This document shows positions 37,913-53,340 of a DNA stretch of 64,000 nucleotides, in pieces. The notes under the pieces were generated by a model. That model did not search any database, was not told the origin of the DNA, and saw nothing but the letters and a program-made list of their open reading frames with translations. The stretch comes from Deroplatys truncata (taxonomy: Eukaryota > Arthropoda > Insecta > Mantodea > Mantidae): positions 1,560,001 to 1,624,000 of the forward strand of contig CM060984.1 in NCBI GenBank assembly GCA_030765065.1. The letters are read 5' to 3'. The stretch's first letter is position 1. The number at the start of each line of letters is the position of its first letter. The position numbers and the translations under genes are program-made.

Positions 37913-40900
37913 GCTTACACACCCGCAGTAACACACTAACACTCATTAGCACAAACACACTCACACTTAAAAGCCCATACACCCCCGCAGTAACACACTA
38001 CAACTCATTAGCACAAACACACTCACACTCTAAAGCTTACATACCCGCAGTCACAAACTACAACTCATTAGCACAAACACACTCACACTCTAAAGCTCAC
38101 ACTCCCGCAGTCACAGACTACAACACATTAGCACAAATACACTCACACTCTAAAGCTCACACACCCGCAATAACACACTAAAACTCATTAGCACAAACAC
38201 ACTCACACTCTAAAGCTCACACACACCCGAACAAACACACGACAACTCATTAGCACAAACACACTCACACTCCAAAGCACACACACCCGCAGTCACAGAC
38301 TAAAACTCATTAGCACAAACACACTCACACTCTAAAGCTCACACACACGCAGTAACAGACTACAACTCATTAGCAAAAAAAACACTCACACTCTAAAGCT
38401 CACACGCCCGCAGTCACAGACTACAACTCATTAGCACAAAACACTCACAATCTAAAGCTCACACACCCGCAGAACCACACTACAACTCATTAGCACAAAC
38501 ACACTCACATTCTAAAGCTCACACACACCCGAGGAAACACACGACAACTCATTAGCACAAACACACTCACACTCTAAAGCTCACACACACCCGAGGTAAC
38601 ACACGACAACTCATTAGCACAAACACGCTCACACTCTAAAGCACACACACCCGAAGTAGCACACTACAACACATTAGCACAAACACACTGGCACTCTAAA
38701 GCTCACACACATCCGCAGTAACACACTACAACTCACTAGCAACAACACACTCTTACTCTAAAGCTCACTCACCCGCAGGAACACACTACAACTCATTAGC
38801 ACAAACACACTCACACTCTAAAGCTTACACACACCCGCAGTAACACACTAGAACTCATTAGCACAAACACACTCACACCCTAAAGCTTACATACCCGCAG
38901 TCACAAAGTACAACTTATTAGCACAAACAAACTCACACTCTAAAGCTCACACACACCCGCAGTAACACACTAGAACTCATTAGCACACACACACTCACAT
39001 TCTAAAACTCACACACCCGCAGTCACAGACTACAACTCATTAGCACAAACACACTCTTACTCTAAAGCTCACACACACCCGAAGTAGCACACTACAACTC
39101 ATTAGTACAAACACACTCACACTCTGAAGCTCACACACACCCGCAGTCACAGAGTACAACTCAGTAGCACAAACACACTCACACTCTAAAGCTCACACAC
39201 CCACAGGCATACACTACAACTCATTAGCACAAACACACTCACATTCTAAAGCTTACACACACACACGCAGAAACACACTAGAACTCATTAGCACAAAGTA
39301 ACTCACATTCTAAAGCTGACACACCCGCAGTAACACACTAGAACTCATTTGCACAAACACACTCACATTCTAAAGCTCACACACACCCGCAGTAACACAC
39401 TAGAACTCATTAGCACAAACACATTCACATTCTAAAGCTAACACACACCCACAGTCACAGACCTCAACTCATTAGCACAAACACACACTTACTCTAAAGC
39501 TCACACACACCCGAAGTAGCACAATACAACACAACAGCACAAACACACTCACACTATGAAGCTCACACACACCCGAAGTAACACACTACAACTCATTGGC
39601 ACAAACACACGCACATTCTAAAGCTCACACACCCGCAGACACAGAATACAAATCTTTAGCACAAACACACTCTTACTCTAAAACTCACACACAAGCAGTA
39701 ACATACTAAGAATCATTAGCACAAACACAGTCACACTCTAAAGCTCACACAGCCCCGCAGTAACACACTACAACTCATTAGGACAAACATACTCACACTC
39801 TAAAGCTCGCACACACACCCGAAGTAACACACTGCAACTCATTAGCACAAACACACACACACAGTCTAAAGCTCACACACCGGCAGTAACACACTAGAAC
39901 TCATTAGCACAAACTCACTCACACTCTTAAGCTCACACTCACCCGCAGTAACACCTTACAACTCATTGGCACAAACACACCTTCACTCTAAAGCTCACAC
40001 ACCCGCAGTAACATACTACGACTCATTAGCACAAACACACTCACACTCTAAAACTCCACACACCCCCGCAGTAAGACACTACAACTCATTAGGACTAACA
40101 TACTCACGCTCTAAAGCTCGCACACACACCCGCAGTAACACACTTCACCTCATTAGCACAAACACACACAGTCTAAAGCTCACACACCCGGAATAACACA
40201 CAACAACTCACTAGCACAAACACATTCACAATCTAAAGCTCACACACCGGCAATAACACACTAGAACTCATTAGCACAAACTCACTCACACACTTAAGCT
40301 CACACACACCCGCAGTCACACACTACAACTCATTAGCACAAACACACTCACACTCTAAAGCTTACACACCCGCAGTCACAGACTACAACTCATTAACACA
40401 AACACACTCACACTCTAAAGCTCACACACCTGCAGTCAGAGGTTACAGCTCATTAGCACAAACACACTCACACTCTAAAGCTCACACACCCGCAGTAACA
40501 GACTACAACTCATTAGCACAAAACACTCACATTCCAAAGCTCACGCACACCCGCAGTAACAGACTACAACTCATTAGCACAAACAGACTAACACTCTAAA
40601 GCTCATACTCCCGCAATCACATACTACAACACATTAGCACAAACACACTGGCACTCTAAAGCTCACACACATCCGCAGTAACACACTACAACTCACTAGC
40701 ACAAACACACTCTTACTCGAAAGCTCACTCACCCGCAGGAGCACACTACAACACATTAGCACAAACACACTCACACTCTAAAGTTGACACACACATCACT
40801 AATAGACTATAACTCATTACTACAAACACACTCACACTCTAAAGCTCACACATCCGCAGTCACGCACCACAACGCATTAGCACAAACACACTCACATTCT

Positions 40901-41025
40901 AAAGCTCACACACCCGCAGTAACACACTACAACTCATTAGCAAAAACACACTCACACTCTAAATCTCACATACACCCGAAGTAACACACTAAAACCCATT
41001 AGCACAAACTCACTCACACTCCAAA

Positions 41026-41388
41026 GCTCACACACTACATTTCACTAGCACAAACACACTCCAAAGCTCAAACCTGCAGTAACACACTACAACTTATTAG
41101 CACAAATACACTCACACTCCAAAGCTCACACACCCCCGCCGTAACACACTACAACTCATTAGCACAAACACACTCTCACTCTAAAGCTCACATACCGCAG
41201 TAACACACTACAACTTATTAGCGCAAACACACTCACACTCTTAAGCTCACACACACCCGCAGTAACACACTATTACCCATTAAAACAAAAACACACTCAC
41301 ACTCCAAAGCTCACACACTACCATTCACTAGCACAAACACACTCAAAAGCTCACACACTACACCTCACTAGCACAAACACACTCCAAA
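41026..41388 (+). repeat. Short-monomer cluster, B copy 1 second core (first pair lost)
   Basis: Only the single 40-bp monomer (41026-41065) and the last pair (41309-41388) remain. The first pair fell inside the 626-bp segment missing at about 40312. This is a clear sign that copy 1 suffered a deletion rather than that copy 2 gained an insertion, since the intact cores elsewhere keep the pair. Confidence 0.85.
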
Positions 41389-43820
41389 GCTTACACACCC
41401 GCAGTAACACACTAACACTCATTAGCACAAACACACTCACACTTCAAAGCCCATACACGCCCGCAGTAACACACTACAACTCATTAGCACAAACACACTC
41501 ACACTCTAAAGCTTACATACCCGCAGTCACAAACTACAACTCATTAGCACAAACACACTCACACTCTAAAGCTCACACTCCCGCAGTCACAGACTACAAC
41601 ACATTAGCACAAATACACTCACACTCTAAAGCTCACACACCCGCAATAACACACTAAAACTCATTAGCACAAACACACTCACACTCTAAAGCTCACACAC
41701 ACCCGAACAACACACGACAACTCATTAGCACAAACACACTCACACTCCAAAGCACACACACCCGCAGTCACAGACTAAAACTCATTAGCACAAACACACT
41801 CACACTCTAAAGCTCACACACACGCAGTAACAGACTACAACTCATTACCACAAAAACACTCACACTCTAAAGCTCACACACCCGCAGTCACAGACTACAA
41901 CTCATTAGCACAAAACACTCACAATCTAAAGCTCACACACCCGCAGAACCACACTACAACTCATTAGCACAAACACACTCACATTCTAAAGCTCACACAC
42001 ACCCGAGGTAACACACGACAACTCATTAGCACCAACACACTCACACTCTAAAGCTCACACACACCCGAGGTAACACACGACAACTCATTAGCACAAACAC
42101 GCTCACACTCTAAAGCACACACACCCGAAGTAGCACACTACAACTCATTAGCACAAACACACTGGCACTCTAAAGCTCACACACATCCGCAGTAACACAC
42201 TACAACTCACTAGCACAAACACACTCTTACTCTAAAGCTCACTCACCCGCAGGAACACACTACAACTCATTAGCACAAACACACTCACATTCTAAAGCTC
42301 ACACACACCCGCAGTAACACACTAGAACTCATTAGCACAAACACACTCACACCCTAAAGCTTACGTACTCGCAGTCACAAAGTACAACTTATTAGCACAA
42401 ACACACTCACACTCTAATGCTCACACACACCCGCAGTAACACACTAGAACTCATTTGCACAACCACACTCACATTCTAAAGCTCACACACCCGCAGTCAC
42501 AGACTACAACTCATTAGCACAAACACACTCTTACTCTAAAGCCCACACACACCCGAAGTAGCACACTACAACACATTAGTACAAACACACTCACACTCTG
42601 AAGCTCACACACACACGCAGTCACAGAGTACAACTCATTAGCACAAAAACACTCACACTCTAAAGCTCACACACCCACAGTCACACACTACAACTCATTA
42701 GCACAAACACACTCACATTCTAAACTTACACACACCCGCAGGAACACACTAGAACTCATTAGCACAAACACACTCACATTCTAAAGCTCACACACCCGCA
42801 GTAACACATTAGAACTCATCAGCACAAACACACTCACACTCTAAAGCTCACACACACCCGCAGTCACATACTACAACTCATTAGCACAAACACACTCTTA
42901 CTCTAAACTCACACACACCCGAAGTAGCACAATACAACACATTAGCACAAACACACTTACACTCTGAAGCTCACACACACCCGCAGTAACACCTTACAAC
43001 TCATTGGCACAAACACACCTTCACTCTAAAGCTCACACACCCGCAGTAACATACTACGACTCATTAGCACAAACACACTTACACTCTAAAACTCCACACA
43101 CCCCCGCAGTAAGACACTACAACTCATTAGGACTAACATACTCACGCTCTAAAGCTCGCACACACACCCGCAGTAACACACTTCACCTCATTAGCACAAA
43201 CACACACAGTCTAAAGCTCACACACCCGGAATAACACACAACAACTCACTAGCACAAACACATTCACAATCTAAAGCTCACACACCGGCAGTAACACACT
43301 AGAACTCATTAGCACAAACTCACTCACACACTTAAGCTCACACACACCCGCAGTAACACACTACAACTCATTAGCACAAACACACTCACACTCTAAAGCT
43401 CACACACACGCAGTAACACACTACAACTCATTAGCACAATAACACGCTTACTCTAAAACTCAAACACACCCGCAGTAACAGACTACAACTCATTAGCACA
43501 ATAACACTCTTACTCCAAAGCTCACACACACCCGCAGTAACACACTACAACTCATTAGCACAATAACGCTCTTACTCTAAAGCTCACACACCCGCAGTAA
43601 CACTACAACTCATTAACACAAACACACTCACACTCTAAAGCTCACACACCCGCAGTCACAGACTACAACTCATTAGCACAAACACATTCACACTCTAAAG
43701 CTCACACACCCCAGTTACACAGTACAACTCATTAGCGCAAACACACTCACATTCTAAAGCTCACACACCCGCAGTAACAAACTACAACCCATTAGAACAA
43801 AAACACACTCACACTCCAAA

Positions 43821-45047
43821 GCTCACACACTACCACTCACTAGCACGAACACAGTCCAAAGCTCACACACTACAACTCACTAGCACAAACACACTCCAAA
43901 GCTTACACACCCGCAGTAACACACTAACACTCATTAGCACAAACACACTCACACTTCAAAGCTCATACACCCCCGCAGTCACACACTACAACTCATTAGC
44001 ACAAACACACTCACACTCTAAAGCTTACACACCCGCAGTCACAGACTACAACTCATTAACACAAACACACTCACACTCTAAAGCTCACACACCTGCAGTC
44101 AGAGGTTACAGCTCATTAGCACAAACACACTCACACTCTAAAGCTCACAAACCCGCAGTAACAGACTACAACTCATTAGCACAAAACACTCACATTCCAA
44201 AGCTCACGCACACCCGTAGTAAATGACTACAACTCATTAGCACAAACAGACTAACACTCTAAAGCTCATACTCCCGCAATCACATACTACAACACAGCAC
44301 AAACACACTGGCACTCTAAAGCTCACACACATCCGCAGTAACACACTACAACTCACTAGCACAAACACACTCTTACTCGAAAGCTCACTCACCCGCAGGA
44401 GCACACTACAACTCATTAGCACAAACACACTCACACTCTAAAGTTCACACACACATCACTAATAGACTATAACTCATTACTAACAAACACTCACACTCTA
44501 AAGCTCACACATCCGCCGTCACGCACCACAACGCATTAGCACAAACACACTCACATTCTAAAGCTCACACACCCGCAGTAACACACTACAACTCATTAGC
44601 AAAAACACACTCACACTCTAAAGCTCACATACACCCGAAGTAACACACTAAAACCCATTAGCACAAACTCACTCACACTCCAAAGCTCACACACTACATT
44701 TCACTAGCACAAACACACTCCAAAGCTCAAACCTGCAGTAACACACTACAACTTATTAGCACAAATACACTCACACTCCAAAGCTCACACACCCCCGCCG
44801 TAACACACTACAACTCATTAGCACAAACACACTCTCACTCTAAAGCTCACATACCGCAGTAACACACTACAACTTATTAGCGCAAACACACTCACACTCT
44901 TAAGCTCACACACACCCGCAGTAACACACTACAACCCATTAAAACAAAAACACACTCACACTCCAAAGCTCACACACTACCATTCACTAGCACAAACACA
45001 CTCAAAAGCTCACACACTACACCTCACTAGCACAAACACACTCCAAA
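43821..45047 (+). repeat. Short-monomer cluster, B copy 2 first core
   Basis: 40-bp monomers at 43821-43900 (pair), 44685-44724 (single) and 44968-45047 (pair). The spacing between the elements matches the cluster 7,135 bp upstream. Confidence 0.85.
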
Positions 45048-47384
45048 GCTTACACACCCGCAGTAACACACTAACACTCATTAGCACAAACACACTCACA
45101 CTTCAAAGCCCATACACGCCCGCAGTAACACACTACAACTCATTAGCACAAACACACTCACACTCTAAAGCTTACATACCCGCAGTCACAAACTACAACT
45201 CATTAGCACAAACACACTCACACTCTAAAGCTCACACTCCCGCAGTCACAGACTACAACACATTAGCACAAATACACTCACACTCTAAAGCTCACACACC
45301 CGCAATAACACACTAAAACTCATTAGTACAAACACACTCACACTCTAAAGCTCACACACACCCGAACAACACACGACAACTCATTAGCACAAACACACTC
45401 ACACTCCAAAGCACACACACCCGCAGTCACAGACTAAAACTCATTAGCACAAACACACTCACACTCTAAAGCTCACACACACGCAGTAACAGACTACAAC
45501 TCATTACCACAAAAACACTCACACTCTAAAGCTCACACACCCGCAGTCACAGACTACAACTCATTAGCACAAAACACTCACATTCTAAAGCTCACACACA
45601 CCCGAGGTAACACACGACAACTCATTAGCACCAACACACTCACACTCTAAAGCTCACACACACCCGAGGTAACACACGACAACTCATTAGCACAAACACG
45701 CTCACACTCTAAAGCACACACACCCGAAGTAGCACACTACAACACATTAGCACAAACACACTGGCACTCTAAAGCTCACACACATCCGCAGTAACACACT
45801 ACAACTCACTAGCACAAACACACTCTTACTCTAAAGCTCACTCACCCGCAGGAACACACTACAACTCATTAGCACAAACACACTCACACTCTAAAGCTTA
45901 CACACACCCGCAGTAACACACTAGAACTCATTAGCACAAACACACTCACACCCTAAAGCTTACATACCCGCAGTCACAAAGTACAACTTATTAGCACAAA
46001 CAAACTTACACTCTAAAGCTCACACACACCCGCAGTAACACACTAGAACTCATTAGCACACACACACTCACATTCTAAAACTCACACACCCGCAGTCACA
46101 GACTACAACTCATTAGCACAAACACACTCTTACTCTAAAGCTCACACACACCCGAAGTAGCACACTACAACTCATTAGTACAAACACACTCACACTCTGA
46201 AGCTCACACACACCCGCAGTAACAGAGTACAACTCAGTAGCACAAACACACTCACACTCTAAAGCTCACACACCCACAGGCATACACTACAACTCATTAG
46301 CACAAACACACTCACATTCTAAAGCTTACACACACACACGCAGGAACACACTAGAACTCATTAGCACAAAGTAACTCACATTCTAAAGCTGACACACCCG
46401 CAGTAACACACTAGAACTCATTTGCACAAACACACTCACATTCTAAAGCTCACACACACCCGCAGTAACACACTAGAACTCATTAGCACAAACACATTCA
46501 CATTCTAAAGCTAACACACACCCACAGTCACAGACTACAACTCATTAGCACAAACACACACTTACTCTAAAGCTCACACACACCCGAAGTAGCACAATAC
46601 AACACAACAGCACAAACACACTCACACTATGAAGCTCACACACACCCGAAGTAACACACTACAACTCATTGGCACAAACACACGCACATTCTAAAGCTCA
46701 CACACCCGCAGACACAGAATACAAATCTTTAGCACAAACACACTCTTACTCTAAAACTCACACAGAAGCAGTAACATACTAAGAATCATTAGCACAAACA
46801 CAGTCACACTCTAAAGCTCACACAGCCCCGCAGTAACACACGACAACTCATTAGGACAAACATACTCACACTCTAAAGCTCGCACACACACCCGAAGTAA
46901 CACACTGCAACTCATTAGCACAAACACACACACACAGTCTAAAGCTCACACACCGGCAGTAACACACTAGAACTCATTAGCACAAACTCACTCACACTCT
47001 TAAGCTCACACTCACCCGCAGTAACACCTTACAACTCATTGGCACAAACACACCTTCACTCTAAAGCTCACACACCCGCAGTAACATACTACGACTCATT
47101 AGCACAAACACACTCACACTCTAAAACTCCACACACCCCCGCAGTAAGACACTACAACTCATTAGGACTAACATACTCACGCTCTAAAGCTCGCACACAC
47201 ACCCGCAGTAACACACTTCACCTCATTAGCACAAACACACACAGTCTAAAGCTCACACACCCGGAATAACACACAACAACTCACTAGCACAAACACATTC
47301 ACAATCTAAAACTCACACACCGGCAATAACACACTAGAACTCATTAGCACAAACTCACTCACACACTTAAGCTCACACACACCC

Positions 47385-48010
47385 GCAGGAAACACACTAC
47401 AACTCATTAGCACAAACACACTCACACTCTAAAGCTCACACACACGCAGTAACACACTACAACTCATTAGCACAATAACACGCTTACTCTAAAACTCAAA
47501 CACACCCGCAGTAACAGACTACAACTCATTAGCACAATAACACTCTTACTCCAAAGCTCACACACACCCGCAGTAACACACTACAACTCATTAGCACAAT
47601 AACGCTCTTACTCTAAAGCTCACACACCCGCAGTAACACTACAACTCATTAACACAAACACACTCACACTCTAAAGCTCACACACCCGCAGTCACAGACT
47701 ACAACTCATTAGCACAAACACATTCACACTCTAAAGCTCACACACCCCAGTTACACAGTACAACTCATTAGCGCAAACACACTCACATTCTAAAGCTCAC
47801 ACACCCGCAGTAACAAACTACAACCCATTAGAACAAAAACACACTCACACTCCAAAGCTCACACACTACCACTCACTAGCACGAACACAGTCCAAAGCTC
47901 ACACACTACAACTCACTAGCACAAACACACTCCAAAGGTTACACACCCGCAGTAACACACTAACACTCATTAGCACAAACACACTCACACTTCAAAGCTC
48001 ATACACCCCC
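47385..48010 (+). repeat. 626-bp segment absent from the matching part of B copy 1
   Basis: Positions 47385 and 48011 both start a GCAG within a CCCGCAG box, and both align to 40312 in copy 1. The segment carries the AGCACAATAACAC-type monomers and a pair of short monomers. Its ends fall at the same point of the monomer, which fits unequal crossing-over or slippage in register. Confidence 0.85.
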
Positions 48011-49087
48011 GCAGTCACACACTACAACTCATTAGCACAAACACACTCACACTCTAAAGCTTACACACCCGCAGTCACAGACTACAACTCATTAACACAA
48101 ACACACTCACACTCTAAAGCTCACACACCTGCAGTCAGAGGTTACAGCTCATTAGCACAAACACACTCACACTCTAAAGCTCACACACCCGCAGTAACAG
48201 ACTACAACTCATTAGCACAAAACACTCACATTCCAAAGCTCACGCACACCCGCAGTAACAGACTACAACTCATTAGCACAAACAGACTAACACTCTAAAG
48301 CTCATACTCCCGCAATCACATACTACAACACATTAGCACAAACACACTGGCACTCTAAAGCTCACACACATCCGCAGTAACACACTACAACTCACTAGCA
48401 CAAACACACTCTTACTCGAAAGCTCACTCACCCGCAGGAGCACACTACAACTCATTAGCACAAACACACTCACACTCTAAAGTTGACACACACATCACTA
48501 ATAGACTATAACTCATTACTACAAACACACTCACACTCTAAAGCTCACACATCCGCAGTCACGCACCACAACGCATTAGCACAAACACACTCACATTCTA
48601 AAGCTCACACACCCGCAGTAACACACTACAACTCATTAGCAAAACCACACTCACACTCTAAATCTCACATACACCCGAAGTAACACACTAAAACCCATTA
48701 GCACAAACTCACTCACACTCCAAAGCTCACACACTACATTTCACTAGCACAAACACACTCCAAAGCTCAAACCTGCAGTAACACACTACAACTTATTAGC
48801 ACAAATACACTCACACTCCAAAGCTCACACACCCCCGCCGTAACACACTACAACTCATTAGCACAAACACACTCTCACTCTAAAGCTCACATACCGCAGT
48901 AACACACTACAACTTATTAGCGCAAACACACTCACACTCTTAAGCTCACACACACCCGCAGTAACACACTACAACCCATTAAAACAAAAACACACTCACA
49001 CTCCAAAGCTCACACACTACCATTCACTAGCACAAACACACTCAAAAGCTCACACACTACACCTCACTAGCACAAACACACTCCAAA
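47857..49087 (+). repeat. Short-monomer cluster, B copy 2 second core
   Basis: 40-bp monomers at 47857-47936 (pair), 48725-48764 (single) and 49008-49087 (pair). The first pair ends with CCAAAGGTT instead of CCAAAGCTT, a private change of this copy. Confidence 0.85.
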
Positions 49088-49964
49088 GCTTACACACCCG
49101 CAGTAACACACTAACACTCATTAGCACAAACACACTCACACTTCAAAGCCCATACACGCCCGCAGTAACACACTACAACTCATTAGCACAAACACACTCA
49201 CACTCTAAAGCTTACATACCCGCAGTCACAAACTACAACTCATTAGCACAAACACACTCACACTCTAAAGCTCACACTCCCGCAGTCACAGACTAGAACA
49301 CATTAGCACAAATACTCTCACACTCTAAAGCTCACACACCCGCAATAACACACTAAAACTCATTAGCACAAACACACTCACACTCTAAAGCTCACACACA
49401 CCCGAACAACACACGACAACTCATTAGCACAAACACACTCACACTCCAAAGCACACACACCCGCAGTCACAGACTAAAACTCATTAGCACAAACACACTC
49501 ACACTCTAAAGCTCACACACACGCAGTAACAGACTACAACTCATTACCACAAAAACACTCACACTCTAAAGCTCACACACCCGCAGTCACAGACTACAAC
49601 ACATTAGCACAAAACACTCACAATCTAAAGCTCACACACCCGCAGAACCACACTACAACTCATTAGCACAAACACACTCACATTCTAAAGCTCACACACA
49701 CCCGAGGTAACACACGACAACTCATTAGCACCAACACACTCACACTCTAAAGCTCACACACACCCGAGGTAACACACGACAACTCATTAGCACAAACACG
49801 CTCACACTCTAAAGCACACACACCCGAAGTAGCACACTACAACTCATTAGCACAAACACACTGGCACTCTAAAGCTCACACACATCCGCAGTAACACACT
49901 ACAACTCACTAGCACAAACACACTCTTACTCTAAAGCTCACTCACCCGCAGGAACACACTACAA

Positions 49965-51060
49965 CTCATTAGCACAAACACACACTCTAAAGCTTACACA
50001 CACCCGCAGTAACACACTAGAACTCATTAGCACAAACACACTCACACCCTAAAGCTTACATACCCGCAGTCACAAAGTACAACTTATTAGCACAAACAAA
50101 CTCACACTCTAAAGCTCACACACACCCGCAGTAACACACTAGAACTCATTAGCACACACACACTCACATTCTAAAACTCACACACCCGCAGTCACAGACT
50201 ACAACTCATTAGCACAAACACACTCTTACTCTAAAGCTCACACACACCCGAAGTAGCACACTACAACTCATTAGTACAAACACACTCACACTCTGAAGCT
50301 CACACACACCCGCAGTCACAGAGTACAACTCAGTAGCACAAACACACTCACACTCTAAAGCTCACACACCCACAGTCACACACTACAACTCATTAGCACA
50401 AACACACTCACATTCTAAAGCTTACACACACACGCAGGAACACACTAGAACTCATTAGCACAAACTAACTCACATTCTAAAGCTCACACACCCGCAGTAA
50501 CACACTAGAACTCATTTGCACAAACACACTCACATTCTAAAGCTCACACACACCCGCAGTAACACACTAGAACTCATTAGCACAAACACATTCACATTCT
50601 AAAGCTCACACACACCCACAGTCACAGACTACAACTCATTAGCACAAACACACACTTACTCTAAAGCTCACACACACCCGAAGTAGCACAATACAACACA
50701 ACAGCACAAACACACTCACACTATGAAGCTCACACACACCCGAAGTAACACCCTACAACTCATTGGCACAAACACACGCACATTCTAAAGCTCACACACC
50801 CGCAGACACAGAATACAACTCTTTAGCACAAACACACTCTTACTCTAAAACTCACACACCAGCAGTAACATACTAAGAATCATTAGCACAAACACAGTCA
50901 CACTCTAAAGCTCACACAGCCCCGCAGTAACACACTACAACTCATTAGGACAAACATACTCACACTCTAAAGCTCGCACACACACCCGAAGTAACACACT
51001 GCAAGTCATTAGCACAAACACACACACACAGTCTAAAGCTCACACACCGGCAGTAACACA
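49965..51060 (+). repeat. Third linker 2 after the B array
   Basis: This follows the order of 38820-39950 and 45895-47020, including AGCACACACACAC, the TAACTCACATTC type and CATTTGCAC, then the CACACTATGAAG and GACAAACATACTC types. It begins with an 8-bp shortened monomer at about 49980. A linker 1 would be expected here if B simply repeated, so the joint marks a second exchange. It leads into A-like sequence at about 51060. Confidence 0.82.
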
Positions 51061-52682
51061 CTAGAACTCATTAGCACAAACTCACTCACACTCTTAAGCT
51101 CACACACACCCGCAGTAACACACTACTACTCATTAGCACAAACACACCCACACCTTAAAGAAGACTTACCCGCAGTCACAGACTACAATTCATTAACACA
51201 AACACACGGACACACTAAAACTCACACACCCGCAGTGACACACTAGAACTTAATAGCACAAACACACTCACACTATAAAGCTCACACACCCGCAGTAACA
51301 CACTACAACTGAATAGCACAAACACACTCACACTCTAAAGCACACACACCCGCAGTCACAGACTACAACACATCAGCACAAACACACTCACATTCTACAG
51401 CTTACACACACCCGCAGTAACACACTAGAACTCATTAGCACAAACACACTCACACCCTAAAGCTTACATAACCGCAGTCACAAAGTACAACTTATTTGCA
51501 CAAACACACTCACACTCTAAAGCTCACACACCCACAGTCACACACTACAACTCATTAGCACAAACACCTCACATTCTAAAGCTTACACACACCCACAGTA
51601 ACACACTAGAACTCATTAGCACAAACACACTCACATTCTAAAGCTCACACACACCCGAAGTAACTCACTAAATTCATTAGCACAAACACAATCACATTCT
51701 AAAGCTCACACACACCCGCAGTAACACACTAGAACTCATTAGCACAGACACACTCACACCCTAAAGCTTACATAACCGCAGTCACAAAGTACAACTTATT
51801 AGCACAAACACACTCACACTCTAAAGCTCACACACACCCGCTGTAACACACTACAACTCATTAGCACAAACACACTCACTCTCTAAAGCTCACTCACCCG
51901 CAGTCACACACTACAACTCATTAGCACAAACACACTCACATGCTAAAGCTTATACACCCGCAGTCACACACTACAACTCATTAGCACACACACACTCACA
52001 CTCTAAAACCTCACACACCCGCAGTAACACACTAGAACTCATTAGCACAAACACACTCACATTCTAAAGCTTACAGACCCGCAGTCACACACTACAACAC
52101 ATTAGCACAAACACACTCACATTCTAAAGCTTACACACCCGCAGTAACACACTAGAACTCATTGACACAAACACACTCACATTCTAAAGCTTACACAAAC
52201 CGTCAGTAACACACTAGGACTCATTAGCACAAACACACTTACACCCTAAAGCTTACACATACGCAGTCACAGAGTACAACTCATTAGCACAAACACATTC
52301 ACACTCTAAAGGTCACAACACACAGTCACACACTACAACTCATTAGCACAAACACATTCACACTCTAAAGGTCACAACACACAGTCACACACTACAACTC
52401 ATTAGCACAAACACACTCACACTCTAAAACCTCACACACCCGCAGTAACACACTACAACTCATTAGCACACACACACTCACACTCTAAAACCTCACACAC
52501 CCGCAGTCACACACTACAACTCATTAGCACAAACACACTCACACTCTAAAACCTCACACACCCGCAGTAACACACTACAACTCATTAGCACACACACACA
52601 CTCACACTCTAAAACCTCACACACCCGCAGTAACACACTACAACTCATTAGCACAAACACACTCACATTCTAAAGCTCACTC
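51060..52682 (+). repeat. A-like stretch followed by CTCTAAAACCTCAC-type monomers
   Basis: The first part follows the A order, with CCTTAAAGAAG at 51153. From about 51940 a different set appears: monomers ending CTCTAAAACCTCACAC and carrying AGCACACACACAC, repeated several times to 52680. At 52311 and 52370 two copies of a GGTCACAACACACAG monomer sit 59 bp apart. The beginning of this set is seen again at 63805-64000. Confidence 0.8.
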
Positions 52683-53340
52683 ACCCGCAGTCACACACTA
52701 CAACTCATTAGCACAAACACACTGACACTCTAAAGCACAAAAAACCCGCAGTCACAGACCACAACTCATTAGCAAAAACACACTCTTACTCCAAAACTCA
52801 CGCACACCCGCAGTAACACACTACAACTCATTAGCAAAACAAACTCTTACTCTAAAGCTCACACACACCCGCAGTCACAGACTACAACTCATTAGCAAAA
52901 ACACACTCTTACTCTAAAGCCCACACACACCCGCAGTCACAGACTACAACTCATTAGCAAAAACACACTCCTACTCTAAAGCTCACACACCACCGCAGTA
53001 ACACACTACAACTTATTAGCACAAAGACACTCAGACTCGAAAGCTTACACTCATACACCCGCAGTAACGGACTACAGCTCATTAGCACAAACCCACTGAC
53101 ACTCTAAAGCTCATACACCCGCAGTCGCAGACCACAACTCATTAGCGCAAACACACTCACACTCTAAATCTCTTGCACACCCGCAGTAACACACTACAGC
53201 TCATTAGCACAAACACACTCACACTCCAAAGCTCACACACACGCAGTAACATACTTTAACTCAGTAGCACAAACACACTCACACCCAAAAGCTCACACAC
53301 CCGCAGTAACACAGTACAACTCATTAGCGCAAACACACTT
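52683..53340 (+). repeat. Divergent opening segment of unit C, copy 1
   Basis: This is the most variant-rich stretch of the window, still clearly of the same monomer. Private forms include AAAGCACAAAAAACCCGCAG, ATTAGCAAAACAAACTC, ACACACCACCGCAG, GACTCGAAAGCTTACAC followed by an extra TCATACAC, ATCTCTTGCACACCC and ATACTTTAACTCAG. None occurs outside unit C in my reading. No gene is visible in it. Confidence 0.75.

Larger units (their letters stand above)
35131..42265 (+). repeat. Higher-order repeat B, copy 1 (7,135 bp)
   Basis: Composite unit: linker 1 (35131-35868), core (35869 to about 38820), linker 2 (about 38820-39965) and a second, shortened core (39966-42265). The rare TTACGTACTCGCAG at 35226 recurs at 42361, giving a 7,135-bp period. 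Its second core lacks 626 bp at about 40312 that are present in the other cores. Its first core has one monomer near 38460 that copy 2 lacks. Confidence 0.9.
42266..49964 (+). repeat. Higher-order repeat B, copy 2 (about 7,699 bp)
   Basis: Same linker 1 - core - linker 2 - core order as copy 1. Offsets to copy 1 change stepwise: 7,135 at the start, 7,073 after loss of one 62-bp monomer near 45575, and 7,699 after the 626-bp segment (47385-48010) that copy 1 lacks. The end is placed where a third linker 1 would have started; the array continues with a linker 2 instead. Confidence 0.88.
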
